Shown: positions 16,168 to 24,884 of the stretch, piece after piece
Layout: the number at the start of each line of letters is the position of its first letter
How positions within the stretch are numbered: position 1 is the stretch's first letter
NCBI GenBank assembly: GCA_965223485.1
Contig: OZ244993.1
Location: 3,162,001-3,226,000, forward strand
From: VXPQ01 sp965223485
Lineage (GTDB): Bacteria; Bacteroidota; Rhodothermia; Rhodothermales; VXPQ01
Length of the DNA: 64,000 nt
Direction of reading: 5' to 3'
Position numbers and translations under genes: made by a program
Notes under the pieces: model-generated
What the model was told of the DNA's origin: nothing
The model's input: only the letters and a program-made list of their open reading frames with translations
Databases searched by the model: none

Positions 16168-18880
16168 CTACGAAAAGGGCGAGACGCAGCTTTTCTACCG
16201 GGACTTCTTCGACGTATTCGGCATGTCCGTGCGGCGGGTGGCGACGTTCGAGGAACCTGTGAAGCTGCTGGGCGACAAGCGCGGCTTCATCGACCTCTTC
16301 TGGAAGGGGGTCCTGCTCGTGGAGCAAAAAAGCGCGGGGCGCGACCTCGGGAAGGCCAAAACGCAGGCCCTCTCCTACTTCCCCGGCCTCAAGGATACCG
16401 ACCTGCCTCGCTATATCCTGCTGAGCGATTTCCGGACGTTCGAACTCTACGATCTGGACGAAGACGAGCACGTATCCTTTGCGCTCGAAGACCTGCCCGC
16501 TCATGTGGAGAAGTTCGGTTTCATCCTCGGCGTACAGAAGCGCACGTTCAAGGATCAGGACCCCGTCAATATCGAGGCCGCCGAACGGGTGGGCAACCTC
16601 CACGACGCGCTCGAAGCCTCCGGCTACAAGGGACACGATCTGGAGCAGTTCCTGGTCCGCATCGTCTTCTGCCTCTTCGCGGACGATACCGGCATCTTCG
16701 AGCCCCGGGACATCTTCCTCGATCTGCTGGAGAACCGCACGCGAGAAGACGGTTCGGACCTCGGCGGGTGGCTCGCCCAACTCTTCCAGGTCCTCGATAC
16801 GCCGGAAGACGAGCGCTCCGGAAATCTTGACGAGGACCTCAACCGCTTCCCCTACGTGAACGGGGACCTCTTCGACGGGCCGCTCCGCATCCCCTCCTTC
16901 GACGCCTCCATGCGGGAGCGCCTGCTCGACGCCTGCCGGTTCGACTGGTCGAATATCTCCCCCGCCATCTTCGGCTCCCTGTTCCAGTCCGTCATGGACA
17001 AGGACGAGCGGCGAAGGCAGGGCGCGCACTACACCACCGAAAAGAACATTCTCAAGGTCATCGAACCGCTTTTTCTCGACGATCTTCGGGCGGAGTTCGC
17101 CCGGCTCAAGGCCCGCAGGGACAGCCGACGCCTTCCGGAACTGCTCGCCTTCCAGCAACGGCTCGGCAGACTGCGTTTTCTCGACCCCGCCTGCGGCTGC
17201 GGCAACTTCCTGATTATCGCCTACAGGGAGTTGCGCGCCCTGGAAATCGAAGTGTTGAAAGAAACCCGGCCCCGAAGGCAGGTCGATGTGCTGGCCAGTC
17301 TGCTTTCGGTGGTGAATGTCGATCAGTTCTACGGGATCGAACTGGGGGAATTTCCGGCCCGGATCGCCGAGGTGGCCCTGTGGATGATGGATCACATCAT
17401 GAATAACCGCCTGAGCCTGGAATTCGGGGAGACGTACGTGCGTATCCCGCTTAAGACGTCGCCGCACATCGTGCACGGGGATGCGCTGGAGATGGACTGG
17501 GGGGATGTATTGCCGCCGGAGGATTGTTCGTACGTGCTCGGCAATCCGCCGTTCGGGGGCGCCAAGTTCCAGTCCGCGGAGCAGCGGGCGCAGGTGCGAC
17601 GGATTGCGGCGCTGGGTAAGAGCGGCGGTACGCTCGACTACGTGACGGCATGGTTCATCCGGGCCGGAGAATACGTGCAGGAGGCTGCGGCGCAGATCGG
17701 TTTCGTGGCCACCAATTCCATTACGCAGGGCGAGCAGGTGGCGCAGCTCTGGCCGATCCTGTTTGGCCGTTGCGGACTGGAGATTGCGTTCGCGCACCGG
17801 ACATTCGCCTGGGGTTCGGACGCACGGGGCATGGCGCATGTGCATGTGGTGATTATCGGGCTGGCGAAGCGGGGCGATGCGCCGAAAGAGAAGCGGCTTT
17901 TCTCCTACGACGATCCGAAGGGCGAACCGCACGAGAGCAGACATGCGGTGCTGTCGCCGTATTTGTTCGATGCGGGTGGGTTGGGGGATCCGAGGGTGGT
18001 GGTGAAGGAATCGGCCCGGCCCTTGAATGGGTTGCCGCCGTTGCTGAGCGGTTCGCAGCCCATTGACAATGGGAACTACATTTTCGATGCCGACCAGCGA
18101 GCTACATTTCTAATGGAAGAACCCGCAGCCGAACAGTTCATGCACCCTTACATCGGTGCCCGGGAGCATATTCAAGGAGGAAGTCGCTGGATTTTAGTCC
18201 TTCACAACGCCGGCCCGACTGACCTCAAAGCAATGCCCAAAGTCGTTGAACGGATGCGGGCTGTAAAAGCGTTCAGGGCGAAAAGCAAACGTAAGAGTAC
18301 GCTTGCTATTGCCGACTATCCCGCGCAATACAATGTAAACGTCATTCCCGCCGCGCCGTTTTTGGTAGTGCCGGAGGTCAGTTCCGAACGAAGAAAGTAT
18401 ATCCCCATCGGATGGCTGGAGCCGCCTGTGATTCCGAGTAATCTTGTTCGCATTATCGAAAATGCCAGCAAGCCCCTGTTTGTCTTGCTGACCTCAGCCA
18501 TGCATGTGAGTTGGCTGCGGTATATCGGCGGACGGCTGGAAAGTCGTTACCGCTACTCCATCGGCCTCGTTTACAACACCTTTCCCCTGCCACCCGGTTT
18601 CCATACGAATAGCCCGAGCATCGCCAAGCTGGAACCTCTTGCACAGGCCGTGCTCGACGCCCGCACCGCCTATCCGGAGGCCACGCTCGCCGACCTTTAC
18701 GATCCGGACCTCATGCCGCCCAATCTCCGTAAGGCGCACCAAGCCCTTGACCGGGCCGTGGACCGGCTTTACCGCCGCAGCGGGTTCGCCAGCGAGCGGG
18801 AGCGGGTGGAGTATCTGCTGGGGCTGTACGAGAAGATGATGGAGCCGCTGGTGGCGAGGGGGAGGGGAGGTAGACGTTAG
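16100..18880 (+). CDS. MmeI-like type IIL/IIG restriction-modification enzyme (single-chain endonuclease and N6-adenine methyltransferase)
   Basis: At 926 residues it has about the same length as MmeI (919). The N-terminal nuclease motif is intact and spaced as in MmeI: Asp65, nine residues, then Glu75-Gln-Lys77 in GFIDLFWKGVLLVEQKSAG. A helical spacer follows, then the methyltransferase with motif I FLDPACGCGNFL (about 360) and motif IV NPPFGG (Asn482), which specifies N6-adenine methylation. A target-recognition region lies at about 620-850 with a short C-terminal helical part. These enzymes methylate one strand of their site and cut about 20 bp away in the same complex. Function would be defence against foreign DNA. 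It stands alone without a separate specificity or methylase gene. The start at 16100 is supported by the family N-terminus. Confidence 0.9.
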   Translation: MRLSWNEIRSRAAEFARKWEGAGYEKGETQLFYRDFFDVFGMSVRRVATFEEPVKLLGDKRGFIDLFWKGVLLVEQKSAGRDLGKAKTQALSYFPGLKDTDLPRYILLSDFRTFELYDLDEDEHVSFALEDLPAHVEKFGFILGVQKRTFKDQDPVNIEAAERVGNLHDALEASGYKGHDLEQFLVRIVFCLFADDTGIFEPRDIFLDLLENRTREDGSDLGGWLAQLFQVLDTPEDERSGNLDEDLNRFPYVNGDLFDGPLRIPSFDASMRERLLDACRFDWSNISPAIFGSLFQSVMDKDERRRQGAHYTTEKNILKVIEPLFLDDLRAEFARLKARRDSRRLPELLAFQQRLGRLRFLDPACGCGNFLIIAYRELRALEIEVLKETRPRRQVDVLASLLSVVNVDQFYGIELGEFPARIAEVALWMMDHIMNNRLSLEFGETYVRIPLKTSPHIVHGDALEMDWGDVLPPEDCSYVLGNPPFGGAKFQSAEQRAQVRRIAALGKSGGTLDYVTAWFIRAGEYVQEAAAQIGFVATNSITQGEQVAQLWPILFGRCGLEIAFAHRTFAWGSDARGMAHVHVVIIGLAKRGDAPKEKRLFSYDDPKGEPHESRHAVLSPYLFDAGGLGDPRVVVKESARPLNGLPPLLSGSQPIDNGNYIFDADQRATFLMEEPAAEQFMHPYIGAREHIQGGSRWILVLHNAGPTDLKAMPKVVERMRAVKAFRAKSKRKSTLAIADYPAQYNVNVIPAAPFLVVPEVSSERRKYIPIGWLEPPVIPSNLVRIIENASKPLFVLLTSAMHVSWLRYIGGRLESRYRYSIGLVYNTFPLPPGFHTNSPSIAKLEPLAQAVLDARTAYPEATLADLYDPDLMPPNLRKAHQALDRAVDRLYRRSGFASERERVEYLLGLYEKMMEPLVARGRGGRR

Positions 18881-19025
18881 GGGAACAGCTATCCATCAGA
18901 AAAAAGACACCCCAAAACAGGATGCCTGATCATACTCCGACTCCCCAGGTCTAAGCTAAACACAAACTTGTAGAGTCCAAGCAATTCGAGGCATCTCTTG
19001 CAAAATCAAGAATTATTCATGAAAA

Positions 19026-19169
19026 ATGATATCTGAAAGCTTGACAATCGAACAGAGACAGCGTATGCTGTTAACAGGAACTGCCGTTACTAATTATCAC
19101 AACCCGAGCTCATATTCCAACGAGTCTATAAACTTTACTTCCCTTTACAAGAAAGAGGTGATTACATGA
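19026..19169 (+). CDS. Possible 47-residue ORF overlapping the ATPase start
   Basis: An open frame from the ATG at 19026 (internal ATG at 19065) ends at a TGA that overlaps the ATPase start codon in an ATGA arrangement, typical of coupled genes. The predicted peptide (contains EQRQRMLLTGTAVTNYHN) is not recognised. It could be a small component of the ATPase module or the tail of a lost gene. Against it, a good sigma70-like promoter lies within the same stretch. Confidence 0.3.
   Translation: MISESLTIEQRQRMLLTGTAVTNYHNPSSYSNESINFTSLYKKEVIT
19041..19069 (+). promoter_or_regulatory. Sigma70-like promoter for the ATPase module
   Basis: TTGACA (19041-19046), a 17-base spacer and TATGCT (19064-19069) precede the ATPase ATG at 19166 by about 100 bases. 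Bacteroidota housekeeping promoters usually differ from this, which fits an incoming AT-rich module that carried its own promoter. Confidence 0.4.
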
Positions 19170-19825
19170 AGGTAAATGTAAAAAACTTAGGAGTTCTCAA
19201 ACAGGCAGAATTTGAGTTAGGTGAATTCACTCTCATTTGCGGTGAAAATAATACGGGGAAAACATATGCAACCTATGCCCTATTTGGATTTTTAAGACGA
19301 TGGAATAATTTGCTGAAAGTTGATATTTCAGATACAACAATAAAGAATTTATTAAGGGATGGTGTTACACGGATTGACCTTGAGCATTATGCATCATCAG
19401 CAAAAAACATACTCAGACAAGGCTGTCGATCATACACAAAGAAACTTTCAACAGTTTTTGCTTCTAAAGCAAATTTATTTAAAGAAACAATCTTTAGCGT
19501 GTCTCTCGAAAGTAGCACAATACCGCTAGTGGAAAATATTAAATTTGAAAGCATAGTAGAATCTGCTGATAAATCCCTTCTATTATTTTCTAAAAACAAA
19601 AAGCAAAAAGATCTGATTGTGTCGCTTCCGATGCATGAAGAAAGAGAAATATTACCTGCTAGTATAATCAAAAAAATAATATCAGATAACATTATCAGAA
19701 TGCTTTTCGGAAAATCATTGCCCAATCCGTTTATTGCCAGTGCGGAGCGAACTGGTGCGGCCATCTTTCGTAAAGAATTAGATTTCGCAAGAAATCGATT
19801 GTTGAAAGAAATGATTCGTTCAGAT

Positions 19826-21153
19826 GGGCGTGTCCGCTTAACTGTGTAAGTGGGGTTATTGTTCAATGGGGACTCTGTCCCCGTAGAGTATGACGAACTG
19901 GTTGAGGGCGGCCTTCCAGTCGCGTATGGGCCGCTTCCATTTCTTCGACGCTTCGCGCAGACCCAGGTAGAGCAGCTTGCGCACCGCGTCGTCGCTGGGG
20001 AAAGCGCCCCGCCCCTTGACGATCTTGCGCAGGCTGTAGTTCAGCGATTCGATCGCATTGGTGGTGTAGACCACCTTGCGGATCGCAGGCGCATAGTCGA
20101 AGAAAGGCGCCAGACGCTCCCAGTCCTTCCTCCAGAGCGGAGCGATAGCCGGGTACTTCTCGCTCCATTGTCTCTCGAAAGCCTCGAGCGCCGCGAGAGC
20201 GGCCTCTTCGCTCGGCGCCGTATAGACGCTGCGCAGGTCGCCCACCACCGGCTTGCGCTCCTTCCAGGGCACGTACCGCAGGCTCTTGCGCACCTGGTGC
20301 ACCACGCACAACTGCACCCGCGCATGTGGAAAGACCGTCTCTATCGCCTCGGGAAGACCCCTCAGGCCGTCCACGCACGCAATGAAACAGTCCTCCATGC
20401 CCCGCGCCTTCAACTCGCCGAAGATGGTAAGCCACGAAACGGCTCCCTCCGTCGGAGCGATCCAAAGGCCAAGCACCTTTTTCTCTCCTTCAATATCTAT
20501 CGCCAGCGCCACGTAGACCGCGCGCGTCTTCACCGAACCCTCCTCGCGAGACTTTACGAACAAGGCGTCGAAGTACACGATCGGATACACACGCTCCAGA
20601 GGACGAGCCTGCCATGCGGTCACTTCTTCAAGAACGCTTGCGGTAACCTCCGAGACAAGCGTAGAGGAGACCTCCGCTCCGTAGAGACGCCTCAACGTGT
20701 CCTGGATAGCCCGCGTGCTCTGGCCCTGCGCGTAGAGATACACGATCGTCTCGTCCAGGCCCGCTACACGGCGCTGGCGCTTCTCTACGATCCTGGGCTC
20801 GAAACTGCCGTTGCGATCGCGGGGAACCTCCAGATCCAGCGAGCCCGACTCGCTCTCGAGCCGCTTCGCAGTGCGTCCGTTGCGGGAATTGCCGCTGCCG
20901 CGGCCCGAAGGATCATGCGGCGGATAACCGAGATGATGTGTCATCTCGCCCTCCAGCGCCGCCTCGAGAGCCCGCTTGCCTATCGTCTTGAGCAAACCGC
21001 CCTCCCCGAAAAGGTCCCGCGCGTCTCCCTTGAAATCCTTCAGCAATTCGTCCAGTAGCTCCTGCTGTCTGTCTGTAAGTTCGGCCATCGTCTTCACCTC
21101 CTGATGAAACTATGTGTACGATTGACCACTTACACAGTTTACGGGACACGCCC
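19826..21153 (-). mobile_element. Complete IS256-family insertion sequence
   Basis: The 1328-bp element is bounded by imperfect inverted repeats starting GGGCGTGTCC and continuing to AACTGTGTAAGTGG at both ends. It is flanked by an 8-bp direct duplication GTTCAGAT (19818-19825 and 21154-21161). Length and duplication size fit IS256. It carries one transposase gene on the minus strand and lies inside the ATPase gene. Duplications and ends are perfect enough to suggest a recent insertion. Confidence 0.95.
19856..21088 (-). CDS. IS256-family transposase (mutator type)
   Basis: The 410-residue transposase has the mutator-type layout: N-terminal DNA-binding region with HHLGYPPHDPSGRGSGNSRNG, the catalytic first Asp in VYPIVYFDALFVKSRE, the second in DCFIACVDGLRGLPEAI followed by FPHARVQLCVVHQVR, and the Glu in YTTNAIESLNYSLRK near the end. 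These supply the DDE triad. The start at 21088 (MAELTDRQQ) sits 6 bases after a strong AGGAGGTG ribosome-binding site; a GTG at 21097 falls inside that site. No frameshift or stop interrupts it, so the element should be active. Confidence 0.95.
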   Translation of the reverse strand: MAELTDRQQELLDELLKDFKGDARDLFGEGGLLKTIGKRALEAALEGEMTHHLGYPPHDPSGRGSGNSRNGRTAKRLESESGSLDLEVPRDRNGSFEPRIVEKRQRRVAGLDETIVYLYAQGQSTRAIQDTLRRLYGAEVSSTLVSEVTASVLEEVTAWQARPLERVYPIVYFDALFVKSREEGSVKTRAVYVALAIDIEGEKKVLGLWIAPTEGAVSWLTIFGELKARGMEDCFIACVDGLRGLPEAIETVFPHARVQLCVVHQVRKSLRYVPWKERKPVVGDLRSVYTAPSEEAALAALEAFERQWSEKYPAIAPLWRKDWERLAPFFDYAPAIRKVVYTTNAIESLNYSLRKIVKGRGAFPSDDAVRKLLYLGLREASKKWKRPIRDWKAALNQFVILYGDRVPIEQ

Positions 21154-21895
21154 GTTCAGATGAAAAGATAGATCCTATAAAGCTATTATTCAAATCATAC
21201 CAAGATTACCCATCACCAGTAGAGGTCAATGTGGAATTTATCCGACAGCTTGACTCGATTGCGAAAGAAGATAGTTTTCTCGTTGATAATCATCCACATA
21301 TACTAAATGACTTTGCTGATATCATTGGTGGAGAATATATTGCTGGGAGCAATGATACAATCTATTTTAAACCTGCACGCAGGCCATTAAGATTAACGAT
21401 GGATCAAAGTTCCAGTGCGGTTCGCTCTTTACTAGATATCGGTTTTTATTTACGTCATGTTGCGAAACCCGGAGACTTGCTTATGGTCGATGAACCAGAA
21501 TTGAATTTGCATCCAGAAAATCAACGACGAATAGCTCGACTCTTTGCTTGCTTGGTCAATATAGGTATTCATGTTTTTGTTACTACACATAGCGACTATA
21601 TTATCAAAGAAATAAATACCTTGATTATGCTTAATCAAGATAGGCCCTATCTAAAACAAATTGCTCGACAAGAAAAATACAAACCTCAAGAGCTTATAGA
21701 TGCTGAGAAAGTCAGAGTCTATATTGCAGAAGAGAAACTAATGAAACTCGAGAATAGAAAGAACAGAATTCGATGTAAAACACTAGTTCCTGCCAATATA
21801 GATCCAGAAATGGGAATTGAGGCACGCAGTTTCGATGAAACGATTAATAAGATGAATGATATCCAAAAAGCTATTCTTTGGGGAGAGGTTAACTG

Positions 21896-22474
21896 ATGTC
21901 CGATATCAAAAGAATAAATGAATTGATCCAAGATAATGTCTTGGTTCATCCATCTAGGTCTCCGTATCAAAACGGAAAATCTTCTATCGTTTTAAATGAA
22001 GGTTCTCAGTATGCTGTAACAATTCACCATGTTCCTACTGATACTATCGCTTTCAAAGCGGATTTCTTTCCGGACGTAAGAAAATTTTTTAAATGCAGTA
22101 AGAAAGAATGCAAGCGAGCTGATTTTGTTATTATTACGAATTATGACAATAGTATGGGCTATATTATTTTTATAGAAATGAAAGGGGGTAAAGGTTCTTC
22201 GGATATACAAATACAGCACCAATTACGTGGTGCAAAATGTATTGTTGATTATTGCCGTTCTCTTGTCAACGAATTTTGGAACGATTCAGAATTTCTTGAT
22301 TCAGATGATTATAAACAGTGTTTTGTCAGTATTAAAGATGTGCGTGTAAACAAAAAACCAACACGCGAGAGAAGCAGACATCCTAATAACAGCCCTATAC
22401 ATATGCTCAAGATTTTTTCGCCCGGAAAAAAGCCTATATATTTTAACGAATTAATTGGCAAACCTCGTATATAA
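21896..22474 (+). CDS. Partner protein of the ATPase module, candidate PD-(D/E)XK nuclease
   Basis: The 192-residue protein starts inside the ATPase stop (TGATG) and so was co-translated with it. Its centre reads RADFVIITNYD...GYIIFIEMKGG: a strand ending in Asp, then a second strand with E-x-K, the core of PD-(D/E)XK nucleases. Helical sequence with a Gln (QIQHQLRGA) follows, as in that fold. No named family comes to mind. By context it would be the effector activated by the ATPase in a two-gene defence module, but this is inference. It has no signal peptide and is AT-rich like the ATPase gene. With the ATPase disrupted, it may be expressed poorly or be uncontrolled. Confidence 0.6.
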   Translation: MSDIKRINELIQDNVLVHPSRSPYQNGKSSIVLNEGSQYAVTIHHVPTDTIAFKADFFPDVRKFFKCSKKECKRADFVIITNYDNSMGYIIFIEMKGGKGSSDIQIQHQLRGAKCIVDYCRSLVNEFWNDSEFLDSDDYKQCFVSIKDVRVNKKPTRERSRHPNNSPIHMLKIFSPGKKPIYFNELIGKPRI

Positions 22475-22813
22475 CTTTCTTTTGATCAAGTGACGGTGTC
22501 CTGAGAACTATCTCCCAATCCTGATTGCTCAGTACGAGCCGCTCGTGTTTGCGTATCAGGTGATCGGCAGTTTTGAGTGCGTTATTCCTGACAAAGGCCG
22601 ACACTATCAGGTTGGCTGGCATCGCGGGCGCGCCGCTAAACTGTGTAAGCGGGATTATTGTTCAATAGGGACACAGTCTCCGTAGAGTAATGAGGAACCG
22701 AGAAGTTAAACAACACCCAAAATTCAGCTCCGAACTTGGAAAACTACACATTCAAAATCGAACCCACATCATGTCCATCATGTCCATCATGTCCATCATG
22801 TCCATCATGTCCA
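22475..22813. other. Intergenic debris between two convergent gene sets
   Basis: This stretch holds an IS256-end relic (22626-22691) and a 9-bp tandem repeat (22766-22821). The remainder (22490-22620) has no recognisable gene. It appears to be a scar of deletions around the insertion sequences. Confidence 0.5.
22626..22691 (-). mobile_element. Solo end relic of a related IS256-family element
   Basis: About 66 bases resemble the left end of the IS at 19826, including AACTGTGTAAGCGGG and a terminal coding remnant that reads GDCVPIEQ-stop (the complete transposase ends GDRVPIEQ-stop). The rest of the element is gone. Several substitutions show it is older than, or different from, the complete copy. 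Confidence 0.75.
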
Positions 22814-22821
22814 TCATGTCC
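22766..22821 (+). repeat. 9-bp tandem repeat (ATGTCCATC) x5 plus partials
   Basis: Five perfect ATGTCCATC units run from 22771 to 22815 with partial units on both sides. The stop codon of the minus-strand ImmA/IrrE-like gene (22814-22816) lies in the first unit as read on that strand, and every unit contains the same in-frame TGA. Confidence 0.9.
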
Positions 22822-24088
22822 GCCCAGCCACTGTGGCGATTCCATGATCAATAATCTGATTTCGTATGATTAAACTTGACACGCCAAGTTCATCGGCGAA
22901 ATCCTCTAAGGTGTCGACATCAATGTTTTGCGTATTTCCGATCTTATTTTCGATCCATTTTACAGGAGCAAGCAGTTCGGCGGCGAACGCTCTGGACATG
23001 GATTGAGAGGGTGTGCGAGACGTGCTTAACACCCCGAATCCGTCGTGTTCGCGCGAGATATAATCACCCAATGCGCGCGCAAGGATAAATCTTTTGCCCC
23101 TTGGCCCCTTTGCCCTGACTACGCATGAAGGAGAATTATTAGCGACACACCCCTCAAGCCCTTCGTAAGGAATTGATTCCGGTTTATTCCAGATAGCGAA
23201 TTCGCCATTTTGTTCGATAGGAAACGGTTGGTTCGGCATATCCAATTCTTCCCGCACGGCATGAGCATAACGATACCCATTATCCCATGGCAATATCAAT
23301 GCGTCCTGGATACGATCCCGCACGGCATTGCGTACATCCGGCCATGCCCTGCCGCTTTGGCCTTGGTTGGCGTCTTGAACCGCTCCGTCAATCCACGCGC
23401 CCATTTCGTCAAGGGATTCTATATCCGCACACAGGATCCCCTCCTCGCGGGTCGGCGGGTCCGATTTATTCCATATTTCAGCGATTCGCGCCGCCTCGTC
23501 GGGGTCAATATCGAATGGGTCCAGTCCTAAAATGGCCGCCGCCTTGCAGAATTCTTTTTCTTCCGCATCGAGCGAGTTGATAGCCTGCCACTCGGATTTC
23601 AGAAATTCATGTGCAACTCCTTTTTGATCGAGACGCTCAATTACCGCTTCTATAAGCGACGTGAACTCTTCTTGCAGAGCCTGACGGTCCAACCTGGCGT
23701 CGTATTGCGAAACGAACTGTACAGGGGCGTGTTGTGCATCCCATGGCCTGACCTTGAGATAGACGGAATCCCCCATCGGTTCAAAAATGACACGTGGAAA
23801 TACGAACCCGTTGCCTGCATAAGACAGGTCATGCCGGGATTCGAACCCTTCTCGACACGTATCCGACTCATGCCACAGATTCCACCAGTTAGCCACCAGC
23901 CATTCCGCAACGCGTATAAGCGGAACGAAGATATGATCGTCCCATTCCTTTGCGTACCTGTCGTACAGATATGTCGCCGGTTGCTTTCCTTCAACCGAAA
24001 TAACGAGACGCGCCATGGTTTCCTGAGATGCCTGATCCGGATATGGCTCGGCGCTTTCCTGATCCCATATGTAATCGAACAAGGGCAT
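22814..24088 (-). CDS. ImmA/IrrE-like protein with degenerate zinc site
   Basis: From the ATG at 24088 the protein has 424 residues. The C-terminal part follows the ImmA/IrrE pattern (RGKRFILARALGDYI, then RAFAAELLAPVKWI, then LEDFADELGVSSLIIRNQI). In active members the first segment is RFTLAHELGH; here the HExxH positions read ARALGD (about 337-342). The third ligand region upstream of FAAELL also lacks the usual Glu. The protein is therefore probably not a zinc protease and may only bind DNA or protein. Residues 1-300 are not recognised but contain several Trp-rich segments (LVANWWNLWHE). The start overlaps the stop of the 93-residue gene upstream (TAATG), so the two are coupled. ImmA/IrrE proteins normally cleave phage-type repressors or antitoxins in mobile elements. 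Confidence 0.72.
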   Translation of the reverse strand: MPLFDYIWDQESAEPYPDQASQETMARLVISVEGKQPATYLYDRYAKEWDDHIFVPLIRVAEWLVANWWNLWHESDTCREGFESRHDLSYAGNGFVFPRVIFEPMGDSVYLKVRPWDAQHAPVQFVSQYDARLDRQALQEEFTSLIEAVIERLDQKGVAHEFLKSEWQAINSLDAEEKEFCKAAAILGLDPFDIDPDEAARIAEIWNKSDPPTREEGILCADIESLDEMGAWIDGAVQDANQGQSGRAWPDVRNAVRDRIQDALILPWDNGYRYAHAVREELDMPNQPFPIEQNGEFAIWNKPESIPYEGLEGCVANNSPSCVVRAKGPRGKRFILARALGDYISREHDGFGVLSTSRTPSQSMSRAFAAELLAPVKWIENKIGNTQNIDVDTLEDFADELGVSSLIIRNQIIDHGIATVAGRT

Positions 24089-24369
24089 TAATTTAGACCT
24101 GTAACTGTTTGGCCTGATCTCAGGGCGTAACCGTGGTATTCTCCCGACACCCGGCTGGTAAGCCTTGCTTCGAATATCGTTTCGCCATCCCTGTACCAAA
24201 CGACGCTGGGGAATTTGCCTCCCTTGGCGCCCACGACCGCCGAGAAACAAGAGTAATGCCGACCAAGATATATTCGGTTTTCCGGACGAGGAAGCCAGAG
24301 ACACCCAGACTCATGGACTTCGTGGTCGCCATTTGCCTGCGCGTTTTTGCTGACGTAGTAATCTTGCAT
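24088..24369 (-). CDS. Small hypothetical protein coupled to the ImmA/IrrE-like gene
   Basis: The 93-residue protein starts MQDYYVSKNAQANGDHEVHE and includes ESGCLWLPRPENRIYLG and a later SCFSAV segment. This pattern (NGDHEVH, then C, then NRIYLG, then C) is seen in small uncharacterised proteins of genomic islands; I cannot give a function. Its TAA overlaps the ATG of the ImmA/IrrE-like gene, so it is the first gene of a two-gene unit and may act as its partner. It has no signal peptide or membrane segment. Confidence 0.6.
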   Translation of the reverse strand: MQDYYVSKNAQANGDHEVHESGCLWLPRPENRIYLGRHYSCFSAVVGAKGGKFPSVVWYRDGETIFEARLTSRVSGEYHGYALRSGQTVTGLN

Positions 24370-24500
24370 TTGATCGCGGTCGGATGCCGGACCCGGATTC
24401 TACGAATCCGTTCCAGAAATGTCAATCCCCATCGGGCGCGAGACGAGCGCATCAAGCCCATTGATACGGTGTTTCCAGTGCAGAGAATTCTTAATGGTTC

Positions 24501-24854
24501 TCACAACCCCCCAAACAACACCCCCACCTCCAGCACAAAACCGGGCAGCACTTCCGGATCCTCCAGGCGATCCGTATCCTCGAAAAGCGTCGAGGCGCCA
24601 TCCGCCCGGCGAATGAGGACCGTGCGCGCCTGCGGATCCACGATCCAGACCCTGAGCGCTCCGGCGTCAAAGTAATCCTGCGTTTTCTCGCGGATGCCTT
24701 GGGGCGTATTGGATGGGGACAGCACCTCTATAGCCACATCCGGCGCACCGTGCAACCAGTCTCGCGCAGATTGCCTGAGAAGAACCGCCACATCCGGAAA
24801 GCGAACGGTGTCGGGGTCTTCGGCAAGGATGCACCCGCAGTCCACGCTGACCAT
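24501..24854 (-). pseudogene. Uma2-family nuclease-like protein, N-terminally truncated
   Basis: The 117 residues match the C-terminal two-thirds of Uma2 (DUF820) proteins: EDPDTVRFPDVAVLL, GAPDVAIEVLSPSNTPQGIREKTQDYFDAGALRVWIVDP and a closing LEDPEVLPGFVLEV. Family proteins are usually about 180-200 residues with a PD-(D/E)XK-like fold. Asp in PDVA and the E-V core are present, but the N-terminal 70 or so residues are absent. The sequence just upstream belongs to another gene ending only 30 bases away. It is most likely a truncated copy; a short functional form cannot be excluded. The function of Uma2 proteins is poorly known. Confidence 0.7.
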
Positions 24855-24884
24855 ACCCTTTACAAAAATTGGACATCCCCTTTT

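Larger units (their letters stand above)
19166..21896 (+). pseudogene. AAA/ABC-type ATPase gene interrupted by an IS256-family element
   Basis: The gene is split between 19166-19825 and 21162-21896. Removing the insertion sequence and one copy of the 8-bp duplication restores one frame of 464 residues, so the disruption is the only lesion. The N-terminal half has FELGEFTLICGENNTGKT (Walker A). The C-terminal half has an ABC-like signature (MDQSSSAVRSLLDIG), Walker B with glutamate (LLMVDEPELNLHPENQ) and the H-loop (VFVTTHSDYI). This is the AAA_21/AAA_15 class found in OLD, Septu and abortive-infection modules. An AGGTG ribosome-binding site precedes the ATG. The stop overlaps the next gene (TGATG). 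The DNA is AT-rich compared with both flanks. With the insertion, only a 227-residue truncated N-terminal product can be made. Confidence 0.88.

Noticed and set aside
15944..17944. 666-codon open frame on the minus strand
   Set aside because: It is antisense to the MmeI-like gene, whose motifs are clear; high GC keeps the opposite frame open. The translation has no recognisable domain.
19850..21058. 402-codon plus-strand frame inside the insertion sequence
   Set aside because: It is antisense to the intact transposase, which has all DDE residues and a strong ribosome-binding site.
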